Source of the DNA: an uncultured Collinsella sp.
GTDB lineage: Bacteria; Actinomycetota; Coriobacteriia; Coriobacteriales; Coriobacteriaceae
DNA: 64,000 nucleotides
Assembly: GCA_900542305.1 (NCBI GenBank)
Contig: UQMU01000006.1
Coordinates: forward strand, 1 to 64,000
Reading direction: 5' to 3'
Part shown: positions 1 to 9,598 of the stretch, piece by piece
How positions within the stretch are numbered: the first letter of the stretch is position 1
Layout: every line of letters starts with the position of its first letter
Made by a program: the position numbers and the translations under genes
The notes under the pieces: model-generated
Database searches by the model: none
The model's input: the letters and a program-made list of their open reading frames with translations, nothing else
What the model was told of the DNA's origin: nothing

Positions 1-27
1 GAGTTCAGACGTGTGCTCTTCCGATCT
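1..27. other. Illumina TruSeq adapter sequence (artefact)
   Basis: Bases 1-27 read exactly as the reverse complement of the standard Illumina TruSeq adapter, ending in the familiar GCTCTTCCGATCT. The following base begins infB coding sequence. This is untrimmed sequencing adapter at a contig end, not bacterial DNA. It adds a false N-terminal extension to the infB reading frame. Confidence 0.97.
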
Positions 28-2389
28 GAAGAAGGCCGAGCAGGAGCGCCTTGCCCGCGAGAAGGAGGAGGCTGCCCGCGAGGCCCAGCGCCGCGCCGTT
101 CCCGCTTCCGACTCCGGTTCGCGCTTCCGTTCGCTGCTCGACCAGATCGCCGCACAGGAGACCGTGCTCAAGGAGAAGAAAGACGCCGAGGACAAGGCCA
201 AGGCCGAGCGCGCCGCCGAGCGCGGTAACCGTCGTGGCGGCAACAACGACCGCCGCGGTGGCCGTCGTAACGATCGCAACGCCTCCGACAACAACTCCGA
301 GCGCAACGCCTCCGAGAGCCGTCCGCACAGCCATCGCACCAACGCCAACAACAACGTCGCTGCCGGCATGGACTTCCCCAACCCCGACAAGCAGGGCAAG
401 GGCAAGAAGCGCAAGGGCGGTCACAACAACGAAGAGGACCACTACAGCCGCATGGCTCGCGAGGCCGAGGAGTACAGCCGCGAGAAGGTGCTCGAGGAGG
501 CTCGTGCTGCCGTCGAGGAGGCCTCTCGCGAGTCCACCGGTCGCCGCAAGAAGCGCAAGGAGAAGCGCGAGCGCGAGGCTGCCAAGGCTCAGGAGGAGCG
601 CAAGATAGAGGAGGCGCTGGCCCAGGGCGTGAACCCCGAGGACCTCGACGCCATCAAGGTCTCCCAGGGCGTTACCGTCCAGGAGCTTGCCGAGGCGCTC
701 GACGTTCCGGCCAACGACATTATCAAGCGCCTGTTCCTGCTGGGTACGCCGCTTACCATGACGCAGTCCATGTCCGATGACCTCGTCGAGCTCGTCGCCG
801 ACGACCTGGGCCGTCAGATCAAGATCATCACCCCCGAGGAGGAGAACACCTTCTCGTTCTATGACGATCCCGCCGACCTTAAGCCCCGCGCCCCGGTCGT
901 CACCGTCATGGGTCACGTCGACCACGGCAAGACGAGTCTGCTCGACGCTATCCGTCACACTGGCGTCGCTGCCGGCGAGGCGGGCGGCATTACGCAGGCC
1001 ATCGGCGCTTCGCAGGTCACGATCAACGACCGCAAGATCACCTTCATCGACACCCCGGGCCACGCCACCTTCACAGCCATGCGTGCCCGTGGCGCCAAGG
1101 TGACCGACATCGTCATTCTGATCGTGGCTGCCGACGACGGCGTCATGCCCCAGACCATCGAGTCTATCAACCACGCCAAGGCCGCCGGCGTACCCATCGT
1201 CGTCGCCGTCAACAAGATCGATAAGCCCGGCGCCAACCCCGACCGTGTGCGTCAGGAGCTCACCGAGTACGGCGTCATCCCCGAGGAGTGGGGCGGACAG
1301 AACATGTTCGTCAACATCTCGGCCAAGCAGAAGATCGGTATCGACGACCTTCTGGAGACCGTGCTGCTCCAGGCCGACGTGCTCGAGCTCAAGGCCAACC
1401 CCGATACCTTCGCTTCGGGCAACGTCCTCGAGGCTAAGCTCGACAAGGGCCGCGGCTCGGTTGCCACCGTGCTCGTGACCCGCGGTACCCTGCATGTGGG
1501 CGACACGCTGGTCGCCGGCCTTACCTATGGCCGCGTCCGCGCCATGCTCGACCCCAAGGGCAACGCCGTCACCGAGGCCGGTCCCTCCGATGCTGTCGAG
1601 ATCCTGGGCCTGCAGTCCGTCCCCAACGCCGGCGATGAGTTCCGCGTGTTCGAGGACGAGCGCGAGGCTCGCGCCCTTGCCGACGAGCGTTCGCTCAAGG
1701 CCCGTATCGAGGAGCAGAGCCGCGTGAAGCACGTGACGCTCGAGAACCTCTTCGAGACCATCGCCGACGCCGAGGTCAAGGAGCTCAACCTGATCATCAA
1801 GGCCGACGTCCAGGGTTCCATCGAGGCCCTTCAGGACTCGCTCGACAAGATGGACCAGTCCGAGGTGCGCATCAACACGATCCACTCCGCGGTCGGCGCC
1901 ATCAACGAGACCGACGTCGTCCTGGCCGACGCCTCCAACGCCATCATCATCGGCTTTGGCGTCCGTCCCGACGGTAAGGCCCGCTCCGCCGCCGAGCGCG
2001 AGGGTGTCGAGATCCGTTGCTACGACGTCATCTACAAGTGCCTCGAGGAACTCGACGCGGCCCGTATCGGCATGCTCAAGCCCACCGAGGTCGAGGTCGC
2101 CACGGGTACCGCGACCGTCCTGGACACCTTCAAGGTGCCCAAAGTCGGTATCGCCGCCGGTGTCCGCGTCGAAGAGGGCGAGATCGCCGCGACCGATTCC
2201 GTGCGCCTGGTGCGCGACGGCATCGTGGTCTTCAACGGCAAGATCGCCTCGATGCGCCACTACAAGGACGAGGCCAAGAGCCTCAAGAGCGGTTCCGAGG
2301 GCGGCATTGGCCTGGAGAACTTCCAGGACATCAAGCCCGGCGACCAGATCGAGGGTTACCGCATCGACCAGGTTGCCCGTACCGAGTAG
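28..2389 (+). CDS. infB: Translation initiation factor IF-2, 5' end missing
   Basis: IF-2 is the GTPase that brings initiator tRNA to the 30S subunit and promotes subunit joining. About 786 residues are present. A charged, Lys/Glu/Arg/Asn-rich N-terminal stretch runs to about base 590, followed by the IF2 N-terminal domain and the GTPase domain with G1 GHVDHGKT (about 911), G3 DTPGH (about 1051) and G4 NKID (about 1210). Elongation-factor-like domains II to IV follow. The start codon is lost because the sequence runs into adapter at base 27. Full-length actinobacterial IF-2 is usually longer, so the extreme N-terminus and probably nusA upstream are missing. rbfA follows 11 bases downstream, the usual order. 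Confidence 0.97.
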
Positions 2390-2400
2390 GGGGTAGCGCT

Positions 2401-2811
2401 ATGAAGCAAACGCAGGCAACCCGCCGTCTGGGCGAGCAGCTTCGCGAGAAGCTTGGTTATATCCTGCTCTTTGAGGTTTCCGATCCGCGTCTCGACCTGG
2501 TTACTTTGACCGCGGTCGAGGTCGCGGTGGACCGTTCGTTCGCGCGTGTGTACGTGTCGTGCGATGCGAGCCGCTACGACGAGGTCATGGAGGCGCTCGC
2601 AAGCGCCAAGGGCCGTATTCGCAGCCTGTTGGCTCGCTCGCTCGATTGGCGTGTTACGCCCGAGCTGGATTTTCGCATCGATCGCTCGACCGATGAGGCC
2701 GAGCGCATCACGCGTGCGCTGGAAAACGTTCCCGCCACGCTTGCGATCGAAAAGGACGAGGACGGCTATCCGATAGCGGATGCCGCCCAGGAGGCAGCTT
2801 TAGATGACTAA
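2401..2811 (+). CDS. rbfA: 30S ribosome-binding factor RbfA
   Basis: RbfA is a small KH-fold protein needed for late maturation of the 5' end of 16S rRNA and for cold growth. The predicted protein has 136 residues, close to the family's usual 110-135. The conserved pattern is visible: basic N-terminus, ILLFEVSDPRL, the VEVAVDRSFARVYVS strand, and a C-terminal PELDFRIDRSTDEAERI segment. The chosen ATG lies 11 bases after the infB stop. The gene overlaps nrnA by 8 bases, which suggests translational coupling in the infB operon. Confidence 0.95.
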   Translation: MKQTQATRRLGEQLREKLGYILLFEVSDPRLDLVTLTAVEVAVDRSFARVYVSCDASRYDEVMEALASAKGRIRSLLARSLDWRVTPELDFRIDRSTDEAERITRALENVPATLAIEKDEDGYPIADAAQEAALDD

Positions 2812-3847
2812 TTCCGCCGATCTCGCCTCGTGCGAGTCTGCAGATATTCAGCGACGCATCCTCGAGCTCATCGAGGGTGCGTCCTCCATTGCGATTTCGG
2901 GACATACTTCTCCCGATGGCGATGCCCTGGGCTCCGTGCTGGGTCTGGGCCTTTCGCTCATGAAGTTTTTCCCCAACAAGGACATTGCGCTGCTGCTGGC
3001 AGACGATGACCCGGTTCCTCGCATCTACCGCTTTATGGAAGGCTCCGATCGCCTGGTGCCGGCATCTGCGTACACCGGCAATCCTGACCTGTTCATCTCG
3101 GTGGACGTGCCGGTCGTCGAGCGCCTCAACAATTCCGCCGAGGTGCTTCGTCGCTCCAAGCATGTGGTGTGCTTCGATCATCATCCGGCGCGCGAGGAGT
3201 TTGCCGAGCTGAGCCTGAGGCGCGTCGATGCCGCGGCCTGCGCCATGATCATCGACCGTTTCTTGGACAATTGCGGCATTGTCGCACGTGATGGCGTTGC
3301 GACCTGCCTGCTGTGTGGCTTGGTTACCGATACCGGCCGTTTTCAGTACCAAAACGCCGATGCCGCCGCGTTCCATGCGGCCTCGCGCCTGGTGGCGCAC
3401 GGTGCCGATCCGGCGCGCGTTGCGCTCGAGGTCTACCAGAGCATGCGCGTTGAGTTTTTACACCTCAAGTCCATTGTCATGGGTCGCATTAAGACGGTCG
3501 CGCATGGGCGCGTGGCGTATAGCTATGCCTACCAGAGCGACCTTGAGGCCTGCGGTGTCACCTCGGACGAGTGCGACGGCCTGGTCGATGTGGTGCGTTC
3601 GGTGATGGGCGTCGAGGTTTGCATGTTCTTAAAGGGCATTGAGGGCGATACCAAGGTGCGTGGCAACCTGCGCTCCAAGGGCGACCTCGATGTGTCCGAG
3701 ATTGCTGCCAACTTTGGCGGTGGCGGGCATCATGCCGCCGCCGGCTTTTCCAACAACGGAACAATTCTCGAGACGCTCACCGTGGCACTTCCCATGCTGG
3801 CCGAACTGGTAGGGGAGGATCCCGCTTCGGTGACCGTCGAGCTTTAA
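2804..3847 (+). CDS. nrnA: DHH/DHHA1 phosphoesterase, NrnA-type oligoribonuclease / pAp phosphatase
   Basis: Proteins of this family finish RNA decay by hydrolysing 2-5 nt oligoribonucleotides, and many also dephosphorylate 3'-phosphoadenosine 5'-phosphate. The protein has 347 residues. The N-terminal DHH domain carries SGHTSPDGDALGS (metal ligands near H34, D38, D40) and the signature DHH at about residues 125-127. A C-terminal DHHA1 domain carries GGGGHHAAAG near residue 306. The position between rbfA and truB is typical for Gram-positive bacteria. Activity on pAp rather than nanoRNA cannot be told from sequence. Confidence 0.92.
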   Translation: MTNSADLASCESADIQRRILELIEGASSIAISGHTSPDGDALGSVLGLGLSLMKFFPNKDIALLLADDDPVPRIYRFMEGSDRLVPASAYTGNPDLFISVDVPVVERLNNSAEVLRRSKHVVCFDHHPAREEFAELSLRRVDAAACAMIIDRFLDNCGIVARDGVATCLLCGLVTDTGRFQYQNADAAAFHAASRLVAHGADPARVALEVYQSMRVEFLHLKSIVMGRIKTVAHGRVAYSYAYQSDLEACGVTSDECDGLVDVVRSVMGVEVCMFLKGIEGDTKVRGNLRSKGDLDVSEIAANFGGGGHHAAAGFSNNGTILETLTVALPMLAELVGEDPASVTVEL

Positions 3848-3862
3848 CTTTTTGGATGGTAC

Positions 3863-4795
3863 ATGGCTCGTCGTACGCCTTCTCAACTGAATATGCTGCT
3901 CGCCGTCGATAAGCCGGTGGGCTGCACGTCCCACGACGTGGTTTCGCAATGCCGACGCTCCCTCCATGAGCGGCGCGTCGGCCATGCCGGCACGCTCGAC
4001 CCCATGGCATCGGGTGTCATGGTGGTGGGTGTTGGCCAGGCCACCCGTCTGCTGGGCATGCTAACCCTTGATACCAAAAGCTATGTCGCCGACATCTCGT
4101 TTGGCGCCGAGACCAATACCGATGATGCGGAGGGCGAGGCGGTTCGCACGGTGCCCATTACTGCCGACCTGCGCGATCCGGCCTATGCCCGCGAGCGCCT
4201 GTGCGCCATGTTGGGCCCGCAGATGCAGGTACCGCCGGCGTTTTCGGCCATTTCGGTCAACGGCGTGCGCGCCTATAAGGCTGCGCGCGAAGGTAACGCC
4301 GTGTCACTGCCCCCGCGTCCGGTCGAAGTGTACTCCGCCGACCTGATTGCCGTGAGCGGCGAGGGCGACGTTTGCGTTTGGACCGTGGCGTTTTCGGTGA
4401 GCAAGGGCACCTATATCCGTGCGCTCGCTCGCGACCTGGGTCGTGCCTGTGACAACGCGGCACATATTTCCGCGCTGCGCCGTACGGCCTCCGGTGTTGT
4501 TTCCATCGGTGCCTGCCATGCGGTCGAGGAACTTTCTGCCGAGTCCGCTGCCGGCTTTGCCCTGGATCCCATTGCGGCACTGGGCGCCACACGCGTCGAC
4601 TTGCAGGGTGATCTTGCCGACGATCTGCTGTGCGGGCGTCGTATTCCTATTGAGCGCGCGCTTGCGAGCTTCGATGCCTCGAAGGCGCCGTTTGCGCTGG
4701 TGCTCGACGGCGGGCTCAAGGCGCTTGCCCGTATCGAGGGCGGTCGCTTTGTTATGGAGCATGTCTTTCCGCAGGCGATCGGCGGTGTTCGTTGA
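3863..4795 (+). CDS. truB: tRNA pseudouridine(55) synthase TruB
   Basis: TruB makes the universal pseudouridine 55 in the T-loop of tRNAs. The 310-residue protein has the N-terminal motif DKPVGCTSHDVV and the catalytic motif RRVGHAGTLDPMASG with the nucleophile Asp at about residue 46. KGTYIRALARDLG follows in the second half. Length is normal. The ATG follows the nrnA stop by 15 bases, and the stop overlaps the ribF start (TGATG). Confidence 0.96.
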   Translation: MARRTPSQLNMLLAVDKPVGCTSHDVVSQCRRSLHERRVGHAGTLDPMASGVMVVGVGQATRLLGMLTLDTKSYVADISFGAETNTDDAEGEAVRTVPITADLRDPAYARERLCAMLGPQMQVPPAFSAISVNGVRAYKAAREGNAVSLPPRPVEVYSADLIAVSGEGDVCVWTVAFSVSKGTYIRALARDLGRACDNAAHISALRRTASGVVSIGACHAVEELSAESAAGFALDPIAALGATRVDLQGDLADDLLCGRRIPIERALASFDASKAPFALVLDGGLKALARIEGGRFVMEHVFPQAIGGVR

Positions 4796-5799
4796 TGCTG
4801 ACCTCCCACGAGCTCTCGCGTATTTTTTTCGCGGGCGAGTCGGATGAGGCCTGCATCGTTGCCGCCGATGCGTTTGATGATTGCGCGTGCCTGGGCGCCG
4901 CGTCGATCGCCATCGGCGTGTTCGACGGCGTGCATCGGGGGCATCGCGAGCTGATCGACGCGGTCGTTCGCGATGCGCGTGACCACGGCTGCAAGGCGGT
5001 CGTGGTCACCTTCGATCCCGACCCGGACGTGGTGGTGAGCCCTTCGCCCGCTCAAAAATTGATGACGACGGCTGACCGTCTGCATGCCCTGGCTCTCACC
5101 GGGGTCGATGCGGTCGTGGCCGTTCCCTTTACGCCCGCGGTGGCGGCACTTGACCACGTAGGCTTTCTTAAGTTGCTTTCGCGCGTCGTCGATATCCGCT
5201 CGATTCGCGTGGGTAGCGACTTTAGGTTGGGCCGCGGCGGTGCCTCGGGCGTTGCCGAGATGCAGGCGTGGGGTGCCGAGCACGGTGTTGACGTCTATGG
5301 CCACGAGCTACTGTGCGTCGATGGACAGACAATCTGCGCCACCCGGATTCGCCAGGAGCTGTGCCAGGGTCATGTTGAGCTTGCCGCCGAGCTGCTCGGC
5401 CGCCCGTACATGCTGCGCGGTATTGTTGCCGGCGGTCGTCACCAAGGTTCCGACATGGGTTTTCCCACGGCAAACATCCAGGTGCCCGAGGGCATCCAGG
5501 TTCCTGCCGATGGCGTCTACGAGGGCCTGGTGCTGGTCGACGATACCGTATGGCCTGCTGCCGTCAACGTGGGGCTGCCGCCGACGTATGCCGACGATGC
5601 CGCCTCGGCGCATCTCGAGGCCAACTTGATCGGGTATGCGGGTGACCTGTACGGCGCCTCGGTGTCGCTGGCGTTTACGCGCTGGCTGCGCCCGTCGCGC
5701 GTGTTCGATTCGCTGGACGAGCTTATCGCGACCGTCGAGGGTAATATTGACGATATCCGTCATCATTTGGGTGAGCAGGGGGTGAGCATCCGTGATTAG
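4795..5799 (+). CDS. ribF: Bifunctional riboflavin kinase / FAD synthetase
   Basis: RibF phosphorylates riboflavin to FMN and adenylates it to FAD. The N-terminal nucleotidyltransferase domain has the motif IGVFDGVHRGHREL near residues 38-51. The C-terminal flavokinase domain (about 195-320) contains the conserved GxxxGFPTANI-type motif, read here as GSDMGFPTANI. The 334-residue length fits. The ATG overlaps the truB stop. A TTG three bases earlier is in frame but has no advantage. The end overlaps dnaG by 8 bases. Many Gram-positive bacteria share the truB-ribF order. Confidence 0.95.
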   Translation: MLTSHELSRIFFAGESDEACIVAADAFDDCACLGAASIAIGVFDGVHRGHRELIDAVVRDARDHGCKAVVVTFDPDPDVVVSPSPAQKLMTTADRLHALALTGVDAVVAVPFTPAVAALDHVGFLKLLSRVVDIRSIRVGSDFRLGRGGASGVAEMQAWGAEHGVDVYGHELLCVDGQTICATRIRQELCQGHVELAAELLGRPYMLRGIVAGGRHQGSDMGFPTANIQVPEGIQVPADGVYEGLVLVDDTVWPAAVNVGLPPTYADDAASAHLEANLIGYAGDLYGASVSLAFTRWLRPSRVFDSLDELIATVEGNIDDIRHHLGEQGVSIRD

Positions 5800-7900
5800 C
5801 GATGAGGAGAAAGACCAAGTGCGCGCCGCGTCCGATCTGGTTGCCATCGTGCAAGAAACGGTTGAGCTCAAGCCCCGCGGCCATGAGTTTTGGGGTTGCT
5901 GCCCCTTTCATGGCGAAAAGACGCCGTCCTTCCACATTATCCCCGCCACGCAGGTCTGGCACTGCTTTGGCTGCGGCGAGGGTGGCGACGTCTTCACCTA
6001 TATCATGAAGCGCGAGAACCTGAGCTTTCCCGAGTCAATCCGTTATTTGGCCGATCGCGCGGGTATTGAGCTGCATGACACCGGAGATCGCCGTGAGCGC
6101 GGTACCAAGCGTGCCCGCATCTACGATTTGTGCGCCGAGACCGCCCAGTTCTACCACACCATGCTTATGCGCGGTAAGGACGGCCGTCCGCGTGAGTACT
6201 TTGCCAGCCGCGGCATGGGTGGAGACGTCTGCCGCCGCTACTGCCTGGGCTTTGCGCCGGGTCGCAACGCGCTGGTATCGCACCTGTCCCAGGCGGGTTT
6301 TACCCCGCAGGAGATGATCGACGCCAACGTTGCCGTGAGCCGCGGGCGCGGGCAACTAGCCGACCGCTTTTACGACCGCGTGATGTTTCCCATCTTTGAC
6401 GAGCAGGGTCACAACATTGCCTTTGGTGGTCGCATCATGGGTGACGGCCAACCCAAGTACCTCAATACCGCCGAGACGAGCGTGTTTCATAAAAAACGAA
6501 ACCTCTACGGTTTTAATTGGGCCAAGGAGTTTATCGTCGCGCAGGATACCGCCATCGTGGTGGAGGGCTATACCGACTGCATCGCCTGTTGGGAGGCGGG
6601 GATTAAAAACGTTGTCGCTACGCTGGGCACCGCGCTCACGGAGCATCACGTCAAGACGCTCACTCGTTTTGCCAAGCGCATCGTGTATATGTTTGACGGC
6701 GATGCCGCCGGTCAAAAGGCCGCTCGCCGTGCGATTCAGTTTATCGAGCAGGATTCTATGGACCTGCGCTGCGTGGTACTGCCCGACGGCAACGACCCTA
6801 TGGAGTTTATTACGGCACACGGCGGCCAGGAGCTGCAGGCGCGCATTGACGCTGCCGAGCCGCTTATGGACTTTGTTTACCGTTCGCTGCAGGAGTCGAG
6901 CGACATCACCACGCCGGGCGGACGTGCCAAGGCGTTGGAGGATGCGCTGACGCTCATCTATCCGTTGCGCGACAGCTATATGATCGACACGTACTTTATC
7001 CAGATTGCCGACCTGTTGGGTTTGGATCTGGAGACCGTGCGCGCGAGCTCGGGCCGTGTGTTTCGCGATGTCGCCAAGCGCGAGGATGCGGAACGCCGCC
7101 GTGAGCAGAACTATGAGCGCCAGCGGGCGCAGGCCGAGCGCTCCGGTAGCGCGGGCGGTCGGGCTTCGGGTTCTCGCGATGCCGGTCGCGGTGCTTGGGC
7201 ATCGGGCGCGACGCCGCCGGTGTCCGTGCCGGTCGAAGAAGAGCCGTACGACTACGTCCCGCTCGATGCCTACGGTGCCGCGCCCGTGGAGGTCGTCGAA
7301 GATCTTCCGCCGATCGATGTGCCTGATGGTATGGGCGCTGTGCCTGCGGCTGACGGTTCGGGTGCACCGGCTGCGGCGGCGCCGATGGTTCTTACCGATC
7401 TTGAACGCAAGTCCTTGGCAGGGGAGCGCGAACTGTTGACGATGCTCACGAGCTACCCCGACCTGTTCCGCACGTATGCCGACCGCATCTGCTCCATCGA
7501 GTGGGTTGACCCACGTCACGAGTCCATCGCATGGGCCGTTCTGGCGACGCCGCCGGGAACCGATCCTGCAGCCTGCATGGATGCGGCGCGCTCAGTGTGT
7601 CCCGATGCGGCAACGCTTGTGAGTGCCGGGCGCATCTCAGCGACGAGCAAGCACCCTACCGAGACGAACATCGTGTTTATGCTCGATACGCTCGAGCTCT
7701 ACACCATCAAACGCCGCATGCGTGCCGCACAGGCCAAGCTGCGCCAGGACCGTTCGCTCGATGATGAGGCCCGTCGCGCGCTGACCGTGCAGGCCGCGCA
7801 GGACTCGCAGCGTCAGCGCGAACTGCAAAAGTCGATCGGCGGCGTGGCGGATCCGTTCCGCTTGATCGGCCTGGAGGCCGCGGGCACCGAACAGGCCTAG
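5792..7900 (+). CDS. dnaG: DNA primase DnaG
   Basis: DnaG lays down the RNA primers of the replication fork. The GTG-started protein has 702 residues. It has an N-terminal CHC2 zinc finger (ligands C37, H40, C58, C61), an RNA-polymerase catalytic core, a TOPRIM domain with VVEGYTDCIA and MFDGDAAGQKAA (about residues 250-310), and a C-terminal helicase-interacting region. A low-complexity linker rich in Arg, Gly, Ala and Pro (about 430-530) separates core and C-domain, making the protein longer than the usual 600. It closes the infB operon, just upstream of rpoD, a common primase-sigma pairing. Confidence 0.96.
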   Translation: MISDEEKDQVRAASDLVAIVQETVELKPRGHEFWGCCPFHGEKTPSFHIIPATQVWHCFGCGEGGDVFTYIMKRENLSFPESIRYLADRAGIELHDTGDRRERGTKRARIYDLCAETAQFYHTMLMRGKDGRPREYFASRGMGGDVCRRYCLGFAPGRNALVSHLSQAGFTPQEMIDANVAVSRGRGQLADRFYDRVMFPIFDEQGHNIAFGGRIMGDGQPKYLNTAETSVFHKKRNLYGFNWAKEFIVAQDTAIVVEGYTDCIACWEAGIKNVVATLGTALTEHHVKTLTRFAKRIVYMFDGDAAGQKAARRAIQFIEQDSMDLRCVVLPDGNDPMEFITAHGGQELQARIDAAEPLMDFVYRSLQESSDITTPGGRAKALEDALTLIYPLRDSYMIDTYFIQIADLLGLDLETVRASSGRVFRDVAKREDAERRREQNYERQRAQAERSGSAGGRASGSRDAGRGAWASGATPPVSVPVEEEPYDYVPLDAYGAAPVEVVEDLPPIDVPDGMGAVPAADGSGAPAAAAPMVLTDLERKSLAGERELLTMLTSYPDLFRTYADRICSIEWVDPRHESIAWAVLATPPGTDPAACMDAARSVCPDAATLVSAGRISATSKHPTETNIVFMLDTLELYTIKRRMRAAQAKLRQDRSLDDEARRALTVQAAQDSQRQRELQKSIGGVADPFRLIGLEAAGTEQA

Positions 7901-7969
7901 ATGTTGTGGTCAACCAGCGTATTCTCGCCTATATCCAGTCCTCTTTTTGGGTATAGACGTCAATGTGTG

Positions 7970-7978
7970 TGCTAAAGT
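7970..7978 (+). promoter_or_regulatory. Extended -10 promoter candidate for rpoD
   Basis: TGC-TAAAGT forms an extended -10 element about 32 bases before the chosen rpoD GTG start. No good -35 hexamer lies 16-18 bases upstream. It sits in the only sizeable gap between dnaG and rpoD. Confidence 0.4.
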
Positions 7979-8010
7979 ATTGAGTCCTGTGGACTATGAA
8001 GGGAGAATCT

Positions 8011-9357
8011 GTGCCAAAAAAGACTGAGAGCACGGGTACTGGGCTGGAATCCTACGTTGCAAAGCTCATGGGCAACGGCTCAAACAGGACTTCGGTAACC
8101 GAGGACGAGATTCAGGTCGCCCTGAAGGATATTGATGTTTCTGACGAGCAGCTCACCGCGGTGTATTCCGCGCTGCGCAACAGCGGCATCCAGATTATCT
8201 CCGCGAGCGGTAACGACGACGCCCCCATGGACGTCGACGATGACGATAACGATAGCGATACCGACGATTTCGATGACGACGAGCACGATTCCGGCTCGCT
8301 CGACGATCACGAGCTTAAGATGGCCCGTCAGGCCGACGCTGAGATGGGTTCTTCCAAGAGCAAGAAGAAGCGCACCGTGCGCACGTCCCGTTCGCGTTCG
8401 CGCGTGCGTGGCATCGATGCCTCCACGGTGATGCTGACCGGCGACCCGGTTCGTATGTACCTTAAGGAGATCGGTAAAGTCGACCTGCTGACCGCCTCCG
8501 AAGAGGTCGATCTGGCTATGAAGATCGAGGCCGGTCTCGATGCCACCGAGAAGCTCGAGGCCGCCGATGCGGGCGAGATCGAGCTCACCCGCGCCGAGAT
8601 GCGTCGCCTGACCCGTATCGAGAACGTCGGTCTCGAGGCCAAGCAGGCGCTCATCAGCGCCAACCTGCGCCTGGTCGTCTCCATCGCCAAGCGCTATGTC
8701 GGTCGCGGTATGCTGTTCCTGGACCTGATCCAGGAGGGCAACCTCGGTTTGATCCGCGCCGTCGAGAAGTTCGACTACCAGAAGGGCTTTAAGTTCTCCA
8801 CGTACGCCACGTGGTGGATCCGTCAGGCCATCACGCGTGCTATCGCCGACCAGGCCCGTACCATCCGTATTCCCGTGCACATGGTCGAGACCATCAACAA
8901 GCTCGTCCGCGTGCAGCGTCAGCTTCTCCAGGACCTGGGTCGCGACCCGACCCCCGAGGAGATCGGTGCCGAGATGGACATGAGTGCCGACCGCGTCCGC
9001 GAAATCCAGAAGATCTCGCAGGAGCCCGTGTCTCTCGAGACCCCTATCGGCGAGGAAGAGGATTCCCAGCTGGGAGACTTCATCGAGGACTCCCAGGCTA
9101 TCGTTCCGCCCGATGCCGCCAGCTTCTCCATGCTGCAGGAGCAGCTCACCCAGGTGCTCGACTCGCTTGCCGATCGTGAGCGCAAGGTTATCGAGCTGCG
9201 CTTTGGCCTTGTCGACGGACATCCCCGCACGCTCGAGGAAGTCGGCCGCGAGTTTGGCGTCACGCGCGAGCGTATCCGCCAGATCGAGTCCAAGACCCTT
9301 GCCAAGCTCCGCCACCCCAGCCGCTCCAGCAAGCTCAAAGACTATATCGAAAGCTAG
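8011..9357 (+). CDS. rpoD: Primary RNA polymerase sigma factor (sigma-70/SigA)
   Basis: This is the housekeeping sigma factor. The GTG at 8011 is chosen because AAGGGAG lies 5-7 bases upstream. An in-frame ATG at 7996 would overlap that Shine-Dalgarno sequence. The product has 448 residues. A very acidic Asp-rich stretch (about 70-95) and a basic linker precede region 1.2 (DPVRMYLKEIGKV). Region 2 contains the RLVVSIAKRYVGRG and KFSTYATWWIRQAITRAI motifs, and region 4.2 has the helix-turn-helix TLEEVGREFGVTRERIRQIE. The complete regions 1.2-4.2 show it is group 1, not an alternative factor. A strong terminator follows at 9367. Confidence 0.97.
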   Translation: MPKKTESTGTGLESYVAKLMGNGSNRTSVTEDEIQVALKDIDVSDEQLTAVYSALRNSGIQIISASGNDDAPMDVDDDDNDSDTDDFDDDEHDSGSLDDHELKMARQADAEMGSSKSKKKRTVRTSRSRSRVRGIDASTVMLTGDPVRMYLKEIGKVDLLTASEEVDLAMKIEAGLDATEKLEAADAGEIELTRAEMRRLTRIENVGLEAKQALISANLRLVVSIAKRYVGRGMLFLDLIQEGNLGLIRAVEKFDYQKGFKFSTYATWWIRQAITRAIADQARTIRIPVHMVETINKLVRVQRQLLQDLGRDPTPEEIGAEMDMSADRVREIQKISQEPVSLETPIGEEEDSQLGDFIEDSQAIVPPDAASFSMLQEQLTQVLDSLADRERKVIELRFGLVDGHPRTLEEVGREFGVTRERIRQIESKTLAKLRHPSRSSKLKDYIES

Positions 9358-9366
9358 TCAAGCAAG

Positions 9367-9403
9367 AAGCGCCCTCAAGCACATCCGCTTGAGGGCGCTT
9401 TCA
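9367..9403 (+). terminator. Terminator of rpoD
   Basis: A perfect 14-bp stem (9367-9380 with 9387-9400) has a 6-base loop (ACATCC). Only a short T run follows, so it may be partly dependent on other factors. It begins 9 bases after the rpoD stop. Confidence 0.75.
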
Positions 9404-9405
9404 TG

Positions 9406-9433
9406 TAGTCGTTGGGGACGCCCCCAATGACTA
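9406..9433. repeat. Short hairpin element downstream of rpoD
   Basis: Arms TAGTCGTTGGGG (9406-9417) and CCCCAATGACTA (9422-9433) pair with one G-T wobble around a 4-base loop. No T tract follows. It sits directly behind the rpoD terminator and looks like a small palindromic intergenic repeat unit rather than a second terminator. Confidence 0.5.
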
Positions 9434-9459
9434 GGTCGGAAAAATTCTCAAAAAAGTTC

Positions 9460-9487
9460 TTGCCCTGAGCTGATTCGTCCGTATAAT
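9460..9487 (+). promoter_or_regulatory. Promoter of tRNA-Asn gene
   Basis: TTGCCC (9460-9465) and a consensus TATAAT (9482-9487) are separated by 16 bases. The -10 ends 30 bases before the tRNA 5' end. This is the best sigma-A promoter in the window. Confidence 0.75.
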
Positions 9488-9517
9488 AATCTACGTTGCT
9501 TGAGAGCACGCACCTAT

Positions 9518-9592
9518 TCCTCGGTAGCTCAATGGTAGAGCACGCGGCTGTTAACCGCGCTGTTGTAGGTTCGAGTCCTACCCGGGGAGCCA
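9518..9592 (+). tRNA. tRNA-Asn (anticodon GTT)
   Basis: The 75-base cloverleaf has acceptor strands TCCTCGG (9518-9524) and CCGGGGA (9582-9588), discriminator G and an encoded CCA (9590-9592). The anticodon stem CGCGG/CCGCG frames the loop CTGTTAA with anticodon GTT at 9550-9552, which reads Asn codons AAC/AAT. The T arm contains GGTTCGAGTCC. It has its own promoter and terminator, so it is transcribed as a single unit. Confidence 0.97.
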
Positions 9593-9598
9593 GGTTGT

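Noticed and set aside
5..2260. A 751-codon open frame on the minus strand across infB
   Set aside because: It is the complement of a real, well-conserved gene in GC-rich DNA, is Val/Gly/Leu/Asp-rich without domains and starts in the adapter.
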